This document shows positions 1 to 6,082 of a stretch of 9,446 bases of DNA, in pieces. The notes under the pieces are model-generated. The model saw only the letters and a program-made list of their open reading frames with translations. It made no database searches and was not told where the DNA came from. A program made the position numbers and the translations under genes. Where the stretch lies: positions 1 to 9,446 of the forward strand of contig JAZNGX010000171.1 of assembly GCA_045576675.1 (NCBI GenBank), in the 5' to 3' direction. The stretch comes from JAZNGX01 sp045576675 (GTDB taxonomy: Bacteria; Bacillota; Clostridia; Monoglobales; Firm-18). Position 1 is the first letter of the stretch. Every line of letters starts with the position of its first letter.

Positions 1-1
1 A

Positions 2-1003
2 ATCGTTGAAAAAATTACCAAGAAACCGTTTCTTAAATTTTTGCAGGAACGTTTTCTTGACGATATCGGTTTTTCAAAGGATGCATATTGTATTAAAGCA
101 CCGGGGGGATATTCCTTTGGTGATTCAGGTGTTATGTGCTCCGCAAGAGATTTGCTTACATTTGCTAGATTTGTAATGAACAGGGGCGTATGGAATGGTA
201 AGCGTTATATGAACAGTGATTATCTCACGCAGGCAGTTACGAAACAGGTAGACAATAATATATCCGGGTTTACGAATTATGACAATTGCGGATACGGCTA
301 TCAGGTATGGATAACTTCACAAATAAATGACAGATTTTCATTCTATGGAATGGGCGGTCAGTTTGCTATATGTGACCCTGTTAAAGATTTGATATTTGTA
401 ATTAATGCCGATAATCAGGGAAATGCAAGTGCTAATCAAATGCTTCATTATGCTGTTTTTTATCATATTTTTGATGTTATAGCAGATGAAAAGCTGCCTG
501 AAAATACAGTTGCGTATAATGAACTTATGGAATATACAAAATCGAGAAAGCTGTTTGCATTATCAGGAAGTACAAAAAGCGATTATTTAAGTATAATCAA
601 TGGTGTTACTTTTATGCTTGAAAAAAACCCTATGAATATTGAAAAATTAAGATTTGAATTTGAATCAGACACTAAAGGTGTTTTGGTTTATAAAAACCTC
701 ACAGGTGAGAAAAAGTTGCATTTTGGCGTTGGGTACAATGAGTTTTGCAAGTTCCCGCAAGAGGGGTATTCTGATTTGATTGCTACGGTTCCTGAAAACA
801 GTTTTTATTATGATTGTGCCTGCTCTGCAGTGTGGGCTGAACCCCAAAAGCTCATTTTAAAGGTACAGATAATTGATAAATATTTTGGCAATGCTACTTT
901 TGTTTTCAGTTTTAAGGACGATGAAATAACGGTTAGTATGCGGAAATTTGCTGAAGCTTTTCTTGATGAATACAATGGAAATGCTATAGGTAAAAGGATG
1001 TAA
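2..1003 (+). CDS. Serine hydrolase, beta-lactamase/penicillin-binding fold, 5'-truncated
   Basis: This is the C-terminal 333 residues of a serine beta-lactamase-like protein (PF00144 type). The reading frame is open from base 2, so the gene starts upstream of the window; the in-frame TTG at 41 lies inside the fold and is not the start. The first residues (IVEKITKKPFLKFLQERF) match the helix that normally follows the YxN motif. The stretch around residues 35-70 (GYSFGDSGVMCSARDLLTFARF, then GVWNGKRYM) is the usual segment after it. The later YGYQVW and YGMGGQFAICDP segments match the strand that carries the KTG-equivalent motif, here GMGGQ. The catalytic SxxK and YxN motifs should lie to the left and cannot be seen. 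The last 150 or so residues form an extra domain I cannot name. Family members act as esterases, amidases or peptidases, so the substrate is open. The gene converges on the AraC regulator and shares its terminator. Confidence 0.8.
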   Translation: MVEKITKKPFLKFLQERFLDDIGFSKDAYCIKAPGGYSFGDSGVMCSARDLLTFARFVMNRGVWNGKRYMNSDYLTQAVTKQVDNNISGFTNYDNCGYGYQVWITSQINDRFSFYGMGGQFAICDPVKDLIFVINADNQGNASANQMLHYAVFYHIFDVIADEKLPENTVAYNELMEYTKSRKLFALSGSTKSDYLSIINGVTFMLEKNPMNIEKLRFEFESDTKGVLVYKNLTGEKKLHFGVGYNEFCKFPQEGYSDLIATVPENSFYYDCACSAVWAEPQKLILKVQIIDKYFGNATFVFSFKDDEITVSMRKFAEAFLDEYNGNAIGKRM

Positions 1004-1006
1004 AAG

Positions 1007-1045
1007 AATTGGATGTAGTAAATAAGTTGCTTACTACATCCAATT
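1007..1045. terminator. Bidirectional intrinsic terminator between convergent genes
   Basis: A perfect 15-bp inverted repeat (arms 1007-1021 and 1031-1045) encloses a 9-base loop. On the plus strand a T run continues to 1048. On the minus strand the stem is followed by TTCTTTTA. The hairpin starts four bases after the hydrolase stop codon. The regulator's TAA stop (1047-1049) abuts the other side, so one hairpin can end both transcripts. Confidence 0.85.
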
Positions 1046-1046
1046 T

Positions 1047-1907
1047 TTATGATATATCGGTTTTCTTATACTTTCCGGGTGACATTCCGGTGACTCTGCC
1101 AAATGCGCGGATAAAGCTTGAATAATCTTCAAATCCGCAAAGTGCGGCGGTTTCGGAAACAGTTTTACCTTTTTTTAAAAGCTGCTTTGCTTTTGTTATC
1201 CTGCGTGAAGTGATATATTTTTTTACAGTTGTTCCAAGGTGCTTTTTGAAAATTGAACACAACTCATTTTGTGAAATAAAAATATTTTTTGCGATAATTT
1301 CAAGCGTCAGCTCTTTGTGATAATTTTCGTTGATGAAATTCAGTGCCTTAACTAAATTCTGATTCTCGTATTTAACTGTGTATGTATAGTCTTTATTGCT
1401 GTCAAGAAACATTTCGTTAAGCATCAACAATATTTTTGTTGCTGTCATTTCTTTTATGATTTCATCACCAAAATCGTTTTGTTCATCTAGTTTTTCAAAT
1501 AAATCTGTAAGCGTTTGACGTTGTTCTTTTGTCGTTGATATTTTGTGTGAAATATTTTCATTTCGTAAAAAAAAGCAACGTGATAAGTCGGTGACTGAGC
1601 TTGATATTTTGTGTAGAAAATCATGGTTAATCTGTAGCACGTATCTTTCAAAGGTTTTTGAAAGATCAGATGTTATTTTGTGATTTTCAAATTGATTTAA
1701 AATAAAAATATCGCCGTCATTAACGTCGTAAATTCTTTCATTGATGAAAAAGGTTTTACCGCCTGAAATACAAAATAATACTTCACAGCAGTTGTGAATG
1801 TGAATATTCATATTGGCATCATGCTTTGTTGAGTAAAAGCATCCGAACAAACCACTTGTGTCTGCAAAGCTTATTGCTTCGTGGCATTTTTGAAACATTA
1901 CTTTCAT
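1047..1907 (-). CDS. AraC-family transcriptional regulator, likely of the divergent uronate operon
   Basis: A 286-residue regulator. The N-terminal half is a cupin-like sensor domain, recognisable by HIHNCCEVLFCISGG (about residues 36-50) and by DVNDGDIFILNQFENH (61-76), the usual GD...P/F..H pattern. It presumably binds a sugar-acid effector. Residues 185-282 form the AraC DNA-binding domain with two helix-turn-helix units (about 201-222 and 249-272) and the characteristic ending GFEDYSSFIRAFGRVTGMSPGKY. I chose the ATG at 1907 because GAGGTG lies six bases upstream of it. An in-frame upstream ATG at 1976 would add 23 residues with no ribosome site and would run over the promoter region. The gene is divergent from the fused kduI operon with 118 bp between them, the common layout for a dedicated activator. 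The effector (unsaturated uronate, KDG or similar) is inferred from the neighbours only. Confidence 0.88.
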   Translation of the reverse strand: MKVMFQKCHEAISFADTSGLFGCFYSTKHDANMNIHIHNCCEVLFCISGGKTFFINERIYDVNDGDIFILNQFENHKITSDLSKTFERYVLQINHDFLHKISSSVTDLSRCFFLRNENISHKISTTKEQRQTLTDLFEKLDEQNDFGDEIIKEMTATKILLMLNEMFLDSNKDYTYTVKYENQNLVKALNFINENYHKELTLEIIAKNIFISQNELCSIFKKHLGTTVKKYITSRRITKAKQLLKKGKTVSETAALCGFEDYSSFIRAFGRVTGMSPGKYKKTDIS

Positions 1908-1926
1908 TTTTTTCACCTCTTTATTT

Positions 1927-1955
1927 ATTGTAACATTATATTGTGTAAAATGCAA
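1927..1955 (-). promoter_or_regulatory. Candidate sigma-A promoter of the AraC regulator
   Basis: On the minus strand a TTGCAT -35 box (1955-1950) and a TACAAT -10 box (1932-1927) are separated by 17 bases. Transcription would begin near 1920, giving a very short leader that starts about at the ribosome site. A TATAAT also sits at 1940-1935 but has no good -35 at the right distance. The -35 box lies inside one arm of the inverted repeat described separately, which would allow autoregulation. Confidence 0.45.
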
Positions 1956-1990
1956 TGTTTTAGTTATAATTTGCAAAGAATTTGCATTTT
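1947..1990. repeat. TTGCA repeat cluster, candidate regulator-binding sites
   Basis: AAAATGCAA (1947-1955) and TTGCATTTT (1982-1990) form a 9-bp inverted repeat. Between them AATTTGCA occurs at 1968-1975 and again at 1979-1986, a direct repeat one helical turn apart (11 bp start to start). The TTGCAA within the first copy is also the candidate -35 box of the rightward operon. The TTGCAT of the leftmost copy is the candidate -35 of the regulator gene. AraC-family proteins commonly bind repeated half sites next to -35 boxes. Which protein binds here is inference. Confidence 0.5.
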
Positions 1991-1999
1991 TTATATATT
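1971..1999 (+). promoter_or_regulatory. Candidate sigma-A promoter of the uronate operon
   Basis: TTGCAA (1971-1976) and TATATT (1994-1999) are spaced by 17 bases, with transcription expected near 2006. A better -10 match, TATAAT at 1999-2004, overlaps it but has no -35 at a normal distance. A weak -35 embedded in repeats fits an activator-dependent promoter. The strong ribosome site AAGGGGGGA follows just before the ATG at 2026. Confidence 0.5.
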
Positions 2000-2025
2000 A
2001 TAATATAGTTATAAGGGGGGATAGA

Positions 2026-3642
2026 ATGATAGTATTGAAAATTTGCGATAAAAACGGAGAAGTTAAAGCTCAATACAGTGGTGAGAATATTTGTACATTG
2101 TATGATAATGCTTATGAACCTGGCGACAGAGCAGAGGTTGTTTGCAGTGAAAGCTTTTTAAAGGTTTCTTTTGATGAATCTCAAAAAGAAAGCGTTGTAT
2201 ACATACCTGAAAAGAAATTTGTTTACGAGTTTCCATACGGCGATGCACTTGATGCATACAATAAAGATTCGTGGGAAGCTGAAAGCCACAAAATTATACT
2301 TGAAGAGGTAGACGGATATCAGAAAAGAAACATTGCTTTAAACAGCATAGATAAGCCAGAAGGTAAATATATTTATCCTCACGCACATGCTAACCTTGTT
2401 ACAAGAAACGCCCCGTGCTTTGAAGCAAAAAACGCAATTGACGGAGTTATACGTAACGAATCTCATGGCAACTGGCCGTTTCACTCGTGGGCAGCTGGTG
2501 CAAGAGAGGATATGATATATACAATTGATTTTGGTTGCCCTGTTTTAATAGATAGTGTTACATTTTATTTAAGAGCTGATTTTCCGCATGATACGTATTG
2601 GAAGTCACTTGATATAAAGTTTGATGATGACAGTGTTGTTACTGCGGAGTTTGAAAAAACTGCTGATGGACAAACTGTAATACTTAAAGAACCAAAAACC
2701 ACAAAAACAGTAACTTTAATTAACTTTAAACAAGCTGTAGTGCCGTTATCCTGGGCTGCATTGTCTCAGGTTGAAATAACAGGAAATTATATTAAGGAGG
2801 AACATAAAACGATGGAAGTAAGAAGTGCATCAAATCCAAAAGACGTAAAGCTTTACACAACAGACAGATTAAGAGAAGAGTTCCATATTGCAGGACTTTT
2901 CACAATTGACAATTTTAAGATGGTTTACAGCCATATAGACCGCATTATCACTGCCGGTTTTATGCCTGTATTCCAGGAATTGAAGCTTGAAGCAGGAAAA
3001 GAGCTTGCTGCTGAATATTTCTTACAGCGCCGAGAAATGGGTTGTATCAATATCGGTGGTAAGGGTATTATCACAGTTGATGGTAAGGAATATGTTATGA
3101 ATCCGCGTGATGGTATGTATATTGGTATGGGTAATAAGGATATTACATTTAAAAGCTGTGATTCAAATGATCCTGCAAAATTCTATGTGTCATCATGTCC
3201 TGCACATAAAGAGTATCCAACTGTACATATTGATATTACAAAGGCTAAAAAGGTTCCGTGCGGCAGTGTTGAAGACTGCAACAAACGTGTAATCAATCAG
3301 TATATTCATCCTGAAGTAATGCAAAGCTGTCAGCTTGCTATGGGACTTACACAGTTAGAACCAGGTTCAAACTGGAACACTATGCCCAGTCATACTCACG
3401 ACAGACGTATGGAAGTATATTTATATCTTGATATGGGAGAGAATGACGCAGTATTCCATATGATGGGTGAACCAAAGGAAACACGCCACATTGTTATGCA
3501 CAATGAAGAAGCCGTTATTTCACCAAGCTGGTCAATTCACTCAGGTGTTGGTACAAAGAATTACTCATTTATATGGGCAATGTGTGGCGAGAATCAGGAA
3601 TTTACTGATATGGACCACATCGAAACTAAAGAATTAAGATAA
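2026..3642 (+). CDS. kduI: Discoidin/CBM-like domain fused to 5-dehydro-4-deoxy-D-glucuronate isomerase KduI
   Basis: The 538-residue reading frame holds two proteins normally encoded apart. Residues 1-262 have no signal peptide or membrane segment. They comprise a short beta-rich N-terminal part and, from about residue 105, an F5/8-type-C-like jelly roll (ALNSID, AKNAIDG, GNWPFHSWA, YTIDFG, FYLRADFPHD, ending QVEITG), similar to stand-alone cytoplasmic carbohydrate-binding-like proteins of Firmicutes. Residues 263-538 form a complete 276-residue KduI, against 278 in E. coli. It keeps the zinc ligands HTHxxxxE (H456, H458, E463) and H505, plus MVYSHIDRI, CINIGG and WSIHSGVGTKNY. KduI isomerises 4-deoxy-L-threo-5-hexosulose uronate, the breakdown product of unsaturated uronates from pectin or glycosaminoglycans, to 3-deoxy-D-glycero-2,5-hexodiulosonate in the cytoplasm. 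It is first in an operon with the ASRT-like protein (14 bp gap) and the dehydrogenase. The isomerase call is firm; the role of the N-terminal half is inference. Confidence 0.92.
   Translation: MIVLKICDKNGEVKAQYSGENICTLYDNAYEPGDRAEVVCSESFLKVSFDESQKESVVYIPEKKFVYEFPYGDALDAYNKDSWEAESHKIILEEVDGYQKRNIALNSIDKPEGKYIYPHAHANLVTRNAPCFEAKNAIDGVIRNESHGNWPFHSWAAGAREDMIYTIDFGCPVLIDSVTFYLRADFPHDTYWKSLDIKFDDDSVVTAEFEKTADGQTVILKEPKTTKTVTLINFKQAVVPLSWAALSQVEITGNYIKEEHKTMEVRSASNPKDVKLYTTDRLREEFHIAGLFTIDNFKMVYSHIDRIITAGFMPVFQELKLEAGKELAAEYFLQRREMGCINIGGKGIITVDGKEYVMNPRDGMYIGMGNKDITFKSCDSNDPAKFYVSSCPAHKEYPTVHIDITKAKKVPCGSVEDCNKRVINQYIHPEVMQSCQLAMGLTQLEPGSNWNTMPSHTHDRRMEVYLYLDMGENDAVFHMMGEPKETRHIVMHNEEAVISPSWSIHSGVGTKNYSFIWAMCGENQEFTDMDHIETKELR
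2796..2814 (+). promoter_or_regulatory. Internal ribosome binding site and ATG at the KduI domain boundary
   Basis: GGAGG (2796-2800) lies 11 bases before an in-frame ATG (2812-2814) that corresponds exactly to the usual first residue of KduI (MEVRSAS...). A separate 276-residue KduI could therefore be translated from the same mRNA. An out-of-frame TAA (2793-2795) directly abuts this GGAGG. That is the spacing expected if the upstream domain had once ended there as its own gene. Confidence 0.6.
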
Positions 3643-3656
3643 TTGGAGGGTTTAAT

Positions 3657-4013
3657 ATGTACGGTAAAACTTCTTGGGTTATACCTGACGGATACACTGC
3701 AAGTACAAAAAGTGACACGTTTAACAGCCACGAGTCTGTATGTGTATTAAATCTTACCGACGAGGTTGCACAGATTAAGTTTACTGCATATTTTGAGGAT
3801 AGAGAACCACTTACGGGTTTAACAGCAACATGTGATGCAAGACGTGCAAAGCATATCAGAATGGACAGTCTTAAAAATGCTGACGGTGCAGCTATACCGT
3901 TCGATGTGCCATATGCTATTCTTGTTGAAAGCAGTGTACCTGTAATATGTCAGTACAGCAGAATGGATGTTACACAACCTAATATGACTCTTATGACAAC
4001 CATACCATATTGA
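3657..4013 (+). CDS. ASRT-superfamily protein (Anabaena sensory rhodopsin transducer-like), predicted small-molecule binding
   Basis: A 118-residue soluble protein with the conserved features of the ASRT family (PF07100 type; the Anabaena protein has 125 residues). These are GKTSWVIPDGY (3-13), SHESVCVLNLTDE (24-36), YFEDREP (45-51), ARRAKHIRMD (61-70), the PYAILVESSVPVICQYSRMD stretch (85-104) and a closing TQPNMTLMTTIPY. The family is an all-beta fold. In the namesake it is the soluble partner of a rhodopsin; in most bacteria it has been predicted to bind sugars or similar ligands. No rhodopsin gene is near. The position between kduI and the dehydrogenase, with strong GGAGG sites and gaps of only 14-15 bp on both sides, ties it to uronate catabolism, perhaps as a ligand sensor, chaperone or accessory subunit. 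The start has GGAGGG six bases upstream. Family membership is confident; the molecular role is unknown. Confidence 0.85.
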   Translation: MYGKTSWVIPDGYTASTKSDTFNSHESVCVLNLTDEVAQIKFTAYFEDREPLTGLTATCDARRAKHIRMDSLKNADGAAIPFDVPYAILVESSVPVICQYSRMDVTQPNMTLMTTIPY

Positions 4014-4028
4014 TTGGAGGATAATCAG

Positions 4029-4817
4029 ATGTTTAGTTTAAAAGGTAAAATCGCACTTGTAACGGGTGCTTCATATGGCATTGGCTATGCAATTGCAAAA
4101 GGACTTGCAAATGCCGGTGCAACAGTTGTATTTAACGATATTAACCAAGAGCTTGTTGATAAAGGTATTGCTGCTTATAAAGCTGATGGTATCGACGTAA
4201 AAGGCTATGTATGTGACGTAACAGATGAGGAAGCAGTTAACGCTTTGGTTGCAAAAATTGAAGCCGAAGTTGGCGTTATTGATATTTTGGTAAATAATGC
4301 AGGAATTATCAAAAGAATTCCAATGCACGAAATGTCTGCGGCAGAATTCAGACAGGTTATTGATGTTGACCTTAATGCACCGTTTATCTGTTCAAAAGCA
4401 GTTATACCTGCAATGATTAAAAAGGGTGGCGGAAAAATTATCAATATCTGTTCAATGATGAGTGAGCTTGGCCGCGAAACTGTTTCGGCTTATGCAGCTG
4501 CAAAGGGTGGCTTGAAGATGCTTACTCGTAATATCTGTTCAGAATATGGTGAATTTAATATTCAGTGTAATGGTATCGGACCAGGTTATATTGCAACTCC
4601 GCAAACTGCACCCTTAAGAGAGCCTCAGGCTGATGGTTCAAAGCATCCGTTTGACAGCTTTATTTGTGCAAAAACCCCTGCCGGCAGATGGCTTGACCCT
4701 GAAGAGCTTGTTGGACCTGCAGTGTTCCTTGCAAGTGATGCTTCAAATGCAGTTAATGGTCATATTCTTTATGTTGATGGTGGTATTTTAGCTTACATTG
4801 GTAAACAGCCTAAATAA
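4029..4817 (+). CDS. Short-chain dehydrogenase, gluconate 5-dehydrogenase/DhuD type (KduD role in uronate catabolism)
   Basis: A 262-residue classical SDR. The Rossmann motif TGASYGIG lies at residues 12-19 and NNAG at 89-92. The catalytic serine is S142 (NICSMMS) and YxxxK is Y155/K159. The C-terminus VNGHILYVDGGILAYIGKQPK is typical of Firmicutes proteins labelled gluconate 5-dehydrogenase. Streptococcal relatives of this type (DhuD) act with a KduI/DhuI isomerase on unsaturated uronates from glycosaminoglycans. The expected reaction here is NAD(P)H-dependent reduction of 3-deoxy-D-glycero-2,5-hexodiulosonate to 2-keto-3-deoxygluconate. The position where many SDRs have a catalytic Asn is Asp114 here (DVDLNAPF); I believe this is usual for the subfamily. 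I start it at ATG 4029, eight bases after GGAGG (4016-4020), not at the TTG at 4014 that overlaps that site. It is the last gene of the operon. True gluconate 5-dehydrogenase activity cannot be excluded. Confidence 0.88.
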   Translation: MFSLKGKIALVTGASYGIGYAIAKGLANAGATVVFNDINQELVDKGIAAYKADGIDVKGYVCDVTDEEAVNALVAKIEAEVGVIDILVNNAGIIKRIPMHEMSAAEFRQVIDVDLNAPFICSKAVIPAMIKKGGGKIINICSMMSELGRETVSAYAAAKGGLKMLTRNICSEYGEFNIQCNGIGPGYIATPQTAPLREPQADGSKHPFDSFICAKTPAGRWLDPEELVGPAVFLASDASNAVNGHILYVDGGILAYIGKQPK

Positions 4818-4827
4818 TTGTTTTTTT

Positions 4828-4862
4828 AAACGCTGAGTGATAATTTGTCCTCAGCGTTTTTT
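4828..4862 (+). terminator. Intrinsic terminator of the uronate operon
   Basis: A perfect 10-bp stem (AAACGCTGAG at 4828-4837 with its complement at 4850-4859) encloses a 12-base loop, and a T run extends to 4862. It starts 10 bases after the dehydrogenase stop codon and ends just before the -35 box of the next promoter. Confidence 0.9.
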
Positions 4863-4863
4863 C

Positions 4864-4892
4864 TTGACATCCTATGACAAAGAATATATAAT
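4864..4892 (+). promoter_or_regulatory. Consensus sigma-A promoter of the sugar isomerase gene
   Basis: TTGACA (4864-4869), a 17-base spacer and TATAAT (4887-4892) match the housekeeping consensus at every position of both boxes. Transcription would start near 4899, giving a leader of about 19 bases. The gene thus has its own promoter one base after the terminator tail, so it can be expressed without the AraC-linked operon. Confidence 0.85.
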
Positions 4893-4917
4893 ATATTTCA
4901 AAAAAGGGTGATGTTTT

Positions 4918-5736
4918 ATGTTTGGTGCATTTTTTTATGATGTTTTTGTTGCACATAATAACAGTGAGTTTGACCGGTACGATACAATGATGGAAAAGCT
5001 TGCTACTGCGGGCTTTGAATACTTTGATACTGACATTAGTATTTATGAGCGTTTTGATATTGATGAATATAATAATTTGTTAAAAAATAGTGGTTTAAGA
5101 ACAAAAAATTGCTACAAGCTTACTGATGTTGACTATAAAAAGACAAATATTAAAGAAGCTTATCATGATGATATTCTTAAAACCTTAGAGCTATGTAAAA
5201 AGCTTGAATCGCAGATGTATATGCCTGTACCACGACCTGTAGGAAAGATTGCAGACTTAGCTGACAGAGATTACTGTCTTAAATCCATAACTGAGTATTT
5301 TAATACAGTAGTCGAGCTTGCAAAATCATATAATATAATGATTACAACAGAAAACTTTTCAAATCCTGATTTTCCATATACATATATTAGCGACTTAAAG
5401 TATATATTCAGTCAGATTAGTGATATTGGATATGTGCTTGACAGTGGAAATTTCTGGTTTACAGATGGTGACCCGATAAAAGCCTTTGAGGAATTTTCTG
5501 ATAATATCGTTCACGTCCATTTTAAAGACTGGAATCCAAATCCAAATGGTTTTTGCACTGTTAACGGAAAAACCTGCGATGGAGTTGCTTTGGGTGACGG
5601 AATTATGCCTATAAAGGAACTTTCACATATGCTTGACGGTATTGGGTATAATGCAGGAAGAACTGTTGAAACAAATGATAATAAGGACATTATAAAGAAA
5701 ATTTTTAAATCTATAAGCTATTTAAAGCAGATATAA
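4918..5736 (+). CDS. Sugar phosphate isomerase/epimerase-like TIM-barrel protein
   Basis: A 272-residue protein of the xylose isomerase-like TIM-barrel family (AP endonuclease 2 fold, PF01261 type), a normal length for the group. The expected metal and substrate ligands are in order: E145 (ITTENFSNP), D175 (YVLDSGNFW), H201 (VHVHFKDW) and E251 (RTVETND), with a GDG loop at 227-229. Such enzymes interconvert ketoses and epimers, such as tagatose/fructose epimerases, hydroxypyruvate isomerase or inosose dehydratase; the substrate cannot be read from the sequence. The ATG at 4918 has the Shine-Dalgarno-like AAGGGTGAT five bases upstream. It stands alone on its transcript behind a consensus promoter. 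A role beside the uronate operon, for example on a ketouronate, is inference from proximity only. Confidence 0.8.
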   Translation: MFGAFFYDVFVAHNNSEFDRYDTMMEKLATAGFEYFDTDISIYERFDIDEYNNLLKNSGLRTKNCYKLTDVDYKKTNIKEAYHDDILKTLELCKKLESQMYMPVPRPVGKIADLADRDYCLKSITEYFNTVVELAKSYNIMITTENFSNPDFPYTYISDLKYIFSQISDIGYVLDSGNFWFTDGDPIKAFEEFSDNIVHVHFKDWNPNPNGFCTVNGKTCDGVALGDGIMPIKELSHMLDGIGYNAGRTVETNDNKDIIKKIFKSISYLKQI

Positions 5737-5778
5737 TAATTAATGCCAAGACGTTTTGCCTTGGCATTAATTATTATA
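5732..5778. terminator. Long inverted repeat at the convergent gene ends, candidate bidirectional terminator
   Basis: A perfect 19-bp inverted repeat (5732-5750 and 5760-5778) encloses a 9-base loop. The core is GCCAAG/CTTGGC, flanked by AT-only base pairs. The TAA stop of the isomerase (5734-5736) lies in the left arm and the TAA stop of azlD (5774-5776) in the right arm. There is no clean T run after the stem in either direction, so it may work through the AU-rich lower stem, or mainly protect mRNA 3' ends. Confidence 0.65.
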
Positions 5779-6082
5779 AAAAGCATTCAACTATTAGCAC
5801 AACTGCAACTGCAGAAAATGCAACTGTTAGCAAGCCTTTATTTTTGTATGAGAGTAAAAGAGCTATAACAGTTCCGAAAAGTGCCGATATAAAGCTTGAG
5901 GTTGAATAAAAAATCGCAGGGAATATCATTGCAGAAAGAACCCCATATGGCATATATGTAAGAAACGATTGTATAAAAACATTTTTAATTTTTGTTCTTA
6001 TAAGTGCAAGAGGTAAAACCCTTGGCAGGTATGTTACAAGTGCCATTACAATTATGGAAATTATTAAATACTTACTGTTCAT
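5774..6082 (-). CDS. azlD: AzlD, small subunit of branched-chain amino acid exporter
   Basis: A 102-residue, almost wholly hydrophobic protein of the AzlD family (PF05437 type), with about four membrane segments. The signature start is MNSKYLIISIIVMALVTYLP followed by RVLPLALI, and PYGVLSAMIFPAIF occurs mid-protein. It pairs with AzlC to export branched-chain amino acids and analogues such as 4-azaleucine. The ATG at 6082 has GGAGGTG closely upstream and overlaps the end of azlC by 11 bases. A longer frame reaching 6118 would only read into azlC, so I rejected it. It is the last gene of the yabP-yabQ-azlC-azlD group. Confidence 0.88.
   Translation of the reverse strand: MNSKYLIISIIVMALVTYLPRVLPLALIRTKIKNVFIQSFLTYMPYGVLSAMIFPAIFYSTSSFISALFGTVIALLLSYKNKGLLTVAFSAVAVVLIVECFL

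Noticed and set aside
41..43. TTG at 41 as the start of the serine hydrolase
   Set aside because: The frame is open from base 2 and the preceding residues (IVEKITKKPFLKF) fit the protein family, so the gene is cut by the window edge.
1908..1976. 23-residue N-terminal extension of the AraC regulator from an ATG at 1976
   Set aside because: It has no ribosome site, covers the promoter region and contains no family-like residues, whereas ATG 1907 has GAGGTG at the right distance.
1999..2004. TATAAT as the -10 box of the uronate operon
   Set aside because: It is the best hexamer, but the only -35-like sequences lie 12 or 22 bases away; the overlapping TATATT at 17 bases fits better. Kept only as an alternative.
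3107..3292. Open frame of 61 codons on the plus strand inside kduI
   Set aside because: It lies in another frame within a highly conserved KduI region, with no ribosome site and no recognisable protein features.
4014..4028. TTG at 4014 as the start of the dehydrogenase
   Set aside because: This TTG overlaps the GGAGG that serves the ATG at 4029, and the extra residues (MEDNQ) are not part of the SDR fold.
4071..4444. Two minus-strand open frames opposite the dehydrogenase
   Set aside because: They are antisense to conserved SDR motifs, with no promoter or ribosome site and no family resemblance.
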